22,109 bases of DNA. It comes from CAZKTS01 sp964555735. GTDB lineage: Bacteria > Actinomycetota > Acidimicrobiia > IMCC26256 > PALSA-555. The stretch spans positions 1 through 22,109 of the forward strand of contig CAZKTS010000189.1 in assembly GCA_964555735.1 (NCBI GenBank), given 5' to 3'. The notes beneath the pieces are model-generated. The model was not told the origin of the DNA. It searched no databases and worked only from the letters and a program-made list of their open reading frames with translations. Shown here one piece after another: positions 21,560-22,109 of this stretch. How positions within the stretch are numbered: position 1 is the first letter of the stretch; every line of letters begins with the position of its first letter. A program made the translations under genes and the position numbers.

Positions 21560-21571
21560 CGTCACTTGCTC
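21523..21571 (-). terminator. Large hairpin between ftsK and cvnA
   Basis: GAGCAAGTGACG (21523-21534) and CGTCACTTGCTC (21560-21571) are perfect 12-bp arms. Inside, TGGGG (21538-21542) pairs with CCCCA (21552-21556). It lies 77 bases after the ftsK stop and 113 before cvnA on the same strand. Termination of ftsK or attenuation ahead of cvnA are both possible. No T-run is present. Confidence 0.6.
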
Positions 21572-21586
21572 CGGCACTGCCTCGGC

Positions 21587-21675
21587 CTCAGGAGGTGAGG
21601 GCTCCTCGGCGCTCCCCCTCCCGGTCCCGCCTCGAGACGCCGAGCACTCAGGAGGTGAGGGCTCCTCGGCGCTCC
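21587..21675. repeat. Exact 29-bp direct repeat of the ftsK 3' end
   Basis: The 29 bases 21647-21675, which encode the last eight residues ERRGALTS of FtsK plus the stop, recur exactly at 21587-21615, a 60-base offset, just outside the gene. Between the copies is a unique stretch of 31 bases. Its last 14 bases, CGAGACGCCGAGCA (21633-21646), also recur at 21514-21527 beside the hairpin. No coding role is seen for the outer copy. Confidence 0.85.
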
Positions 21676-22109
21676 ATCTCCTCGAGCTCCTCGACGGTCA
21701 TGAGCACGTCGCGGGCCTTCGACCCGTGCGACGGCCCGACCACGCCCTTGCGCTCGAGCAGGTCCATCAGGCGGCCCGCCCGGGCGAAGCCGACCCGGAG
21801 CTTGCGCTGGAGCATCGACGTCGAGCCGAGGCCACCCCGCACGACGAGGCTCATCGCCTCGCCGAGCAGCTCGTCGCCGCCGTCGTCGTCGTCGCCGCCC
21901 GGGCCACCCGAGCCCGGCGCGTCCTCGGCCAGACCGTCGACGTACTCGGGGGTGGCGAGCTGGCGCTTCCAGTGGGCGGCGACCTTGCGCACGCACTCCT
22001 CGTCGACCCACGCGCACTGGATCCGCTGCGCACGACTCGACGACGCGGTGAGCACGAGCAGGTCGCCCTGGCCGATCAGCTTCTCGGCGCCGGCCTGGTC
22101 GAGGATGAC
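21648..22109 (-). CDS. ftsK: DNA translocase FtsK/SpoIIIE, C-terminal fragment
   Basis: The last 153 codons of a gene entering from the right edge. Visible are the end of the RecA-like motor (ILDQAGAEKLIGQGDLLVLTASSSRAQRIQCAWVDEECV) and the gamma winged helix (GSTSMLQRKLRVGFARAGRLMDLLERKGVVGPSHGSKARDVL), which reads KOPS-type polarity sequences in the family. A Gly/Asp-rich acidic linker (DAPGSGGPGGDDDDGGDE) separates them. The classical LPAGASKPVRVQG stretch reads LTASSSRAQRIQC here. FtsK pumps chromosome termini through the closing septum. The last codons are duplicated just downstream. Confidence 0.95.
   Translation of the reverse strand, partial: VILDQAGAEKLIGQGDLLVLTASSSRAQRIQCAWVDEECVRKVAAHWKRQLATPEYVDGLAEDAPGSGGPGGDDDDGGDELLGEAMSLVVRGGLGSTSMLQRKLRVGFARAGRLMDLLERKGVVGPSHGSKARDVLMTVEELEEMERRGALTS

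Noticed and set aside
1..22109. tRNA, rRNA, CRISPR arrays, insertion sequences, prophage genes
   Set aside because: I looked for the tRNA T-loop pattern, regularly spaced repeats, transposase motifs and terminal inverted repeats and saw none that hold up.

Overview
This is a GC-rich window (roughly 70% G+C by eye) of bacterial chromosome with a clearly actinobacterial gene order: ftsK, rimO, pgsA, cinA, recA, miaB, miaA, dapF, hflX, lexA, a LysM gene, nrdR, nrdJ. Frequent GTG/TTG starts, stop/start overlaps and actinobacterial-type SOS boxes (GCGAAC-N4-GTTCGC) agree with this. A Gram-negative-type DapD and a missing recX hint at a deep branch such as Acidimicrobiia, but that placement is inference.

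Left part (1-3,830): the 5' end of nrdJ (B12-dependent ribonucleotide reductase, running off the window) lies downstream of nrdR. Between them are a promoter and a nearly perfect NrdR-box palindrome. Upstream of nrdR is a membrane-anchored LysM protein divergent from lexA, the arrangement in which mycobacteria and corynebacteria keep their SOS-induced division inhibitor. The 314-base intergenic region carries a perfect SOS palindrome, a weaker SOS-like site, a long inverted repeat over the likely lexA promoter and a tandem repeat. lexA ends tail-to-tail with a GlxA/FtrA-type AraC-family regulator. That regulator is divergent from a 52-codon small gene across an inverted repeat.

Middle (3,826-10,261): a tight six-gene unit on the minus strand, miaB-miaA-dapF-hflX-dapC-dapD. 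Nearly every junction is a stop/start overlap (TTGA, ATGA, TGATG, GTGA). It joins tRNA A37 modification, a ribosome-associated GTPase and late diaminopimelate/lysine synthesis. Next come a secreted protein resembling DUF6263 (+), a PLDc_N-type membrane protein (-) and a TauE/SafE (TSUP) transporter (+), the latter separated from recA by two consecutive perfect-stem hairpins.

Right part (12,690-22,109): recA has a perfect SOS box upstream and no recX behind it. It is preceded by the rimO-pgsA-cinA unit, which ends in a hairpin. Between rimO and the C-terminal end of ftsK sits a complete conservon, cvnA-cvnB-cvnC-cvnD (sensor-kinase-like protein, roadblock protein, DUF742 protein, Ras-like GTPase), followed by a small CxxC two-helix membrane protein. 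A 29-bp exact duplication of the ftsK 3' end and a large hairpin with a possible 17-codon leader ORF lie between ftsK and the conservon. No tRNA, rRNA, CRISPR array, insertion sequence or phage gene was seen.
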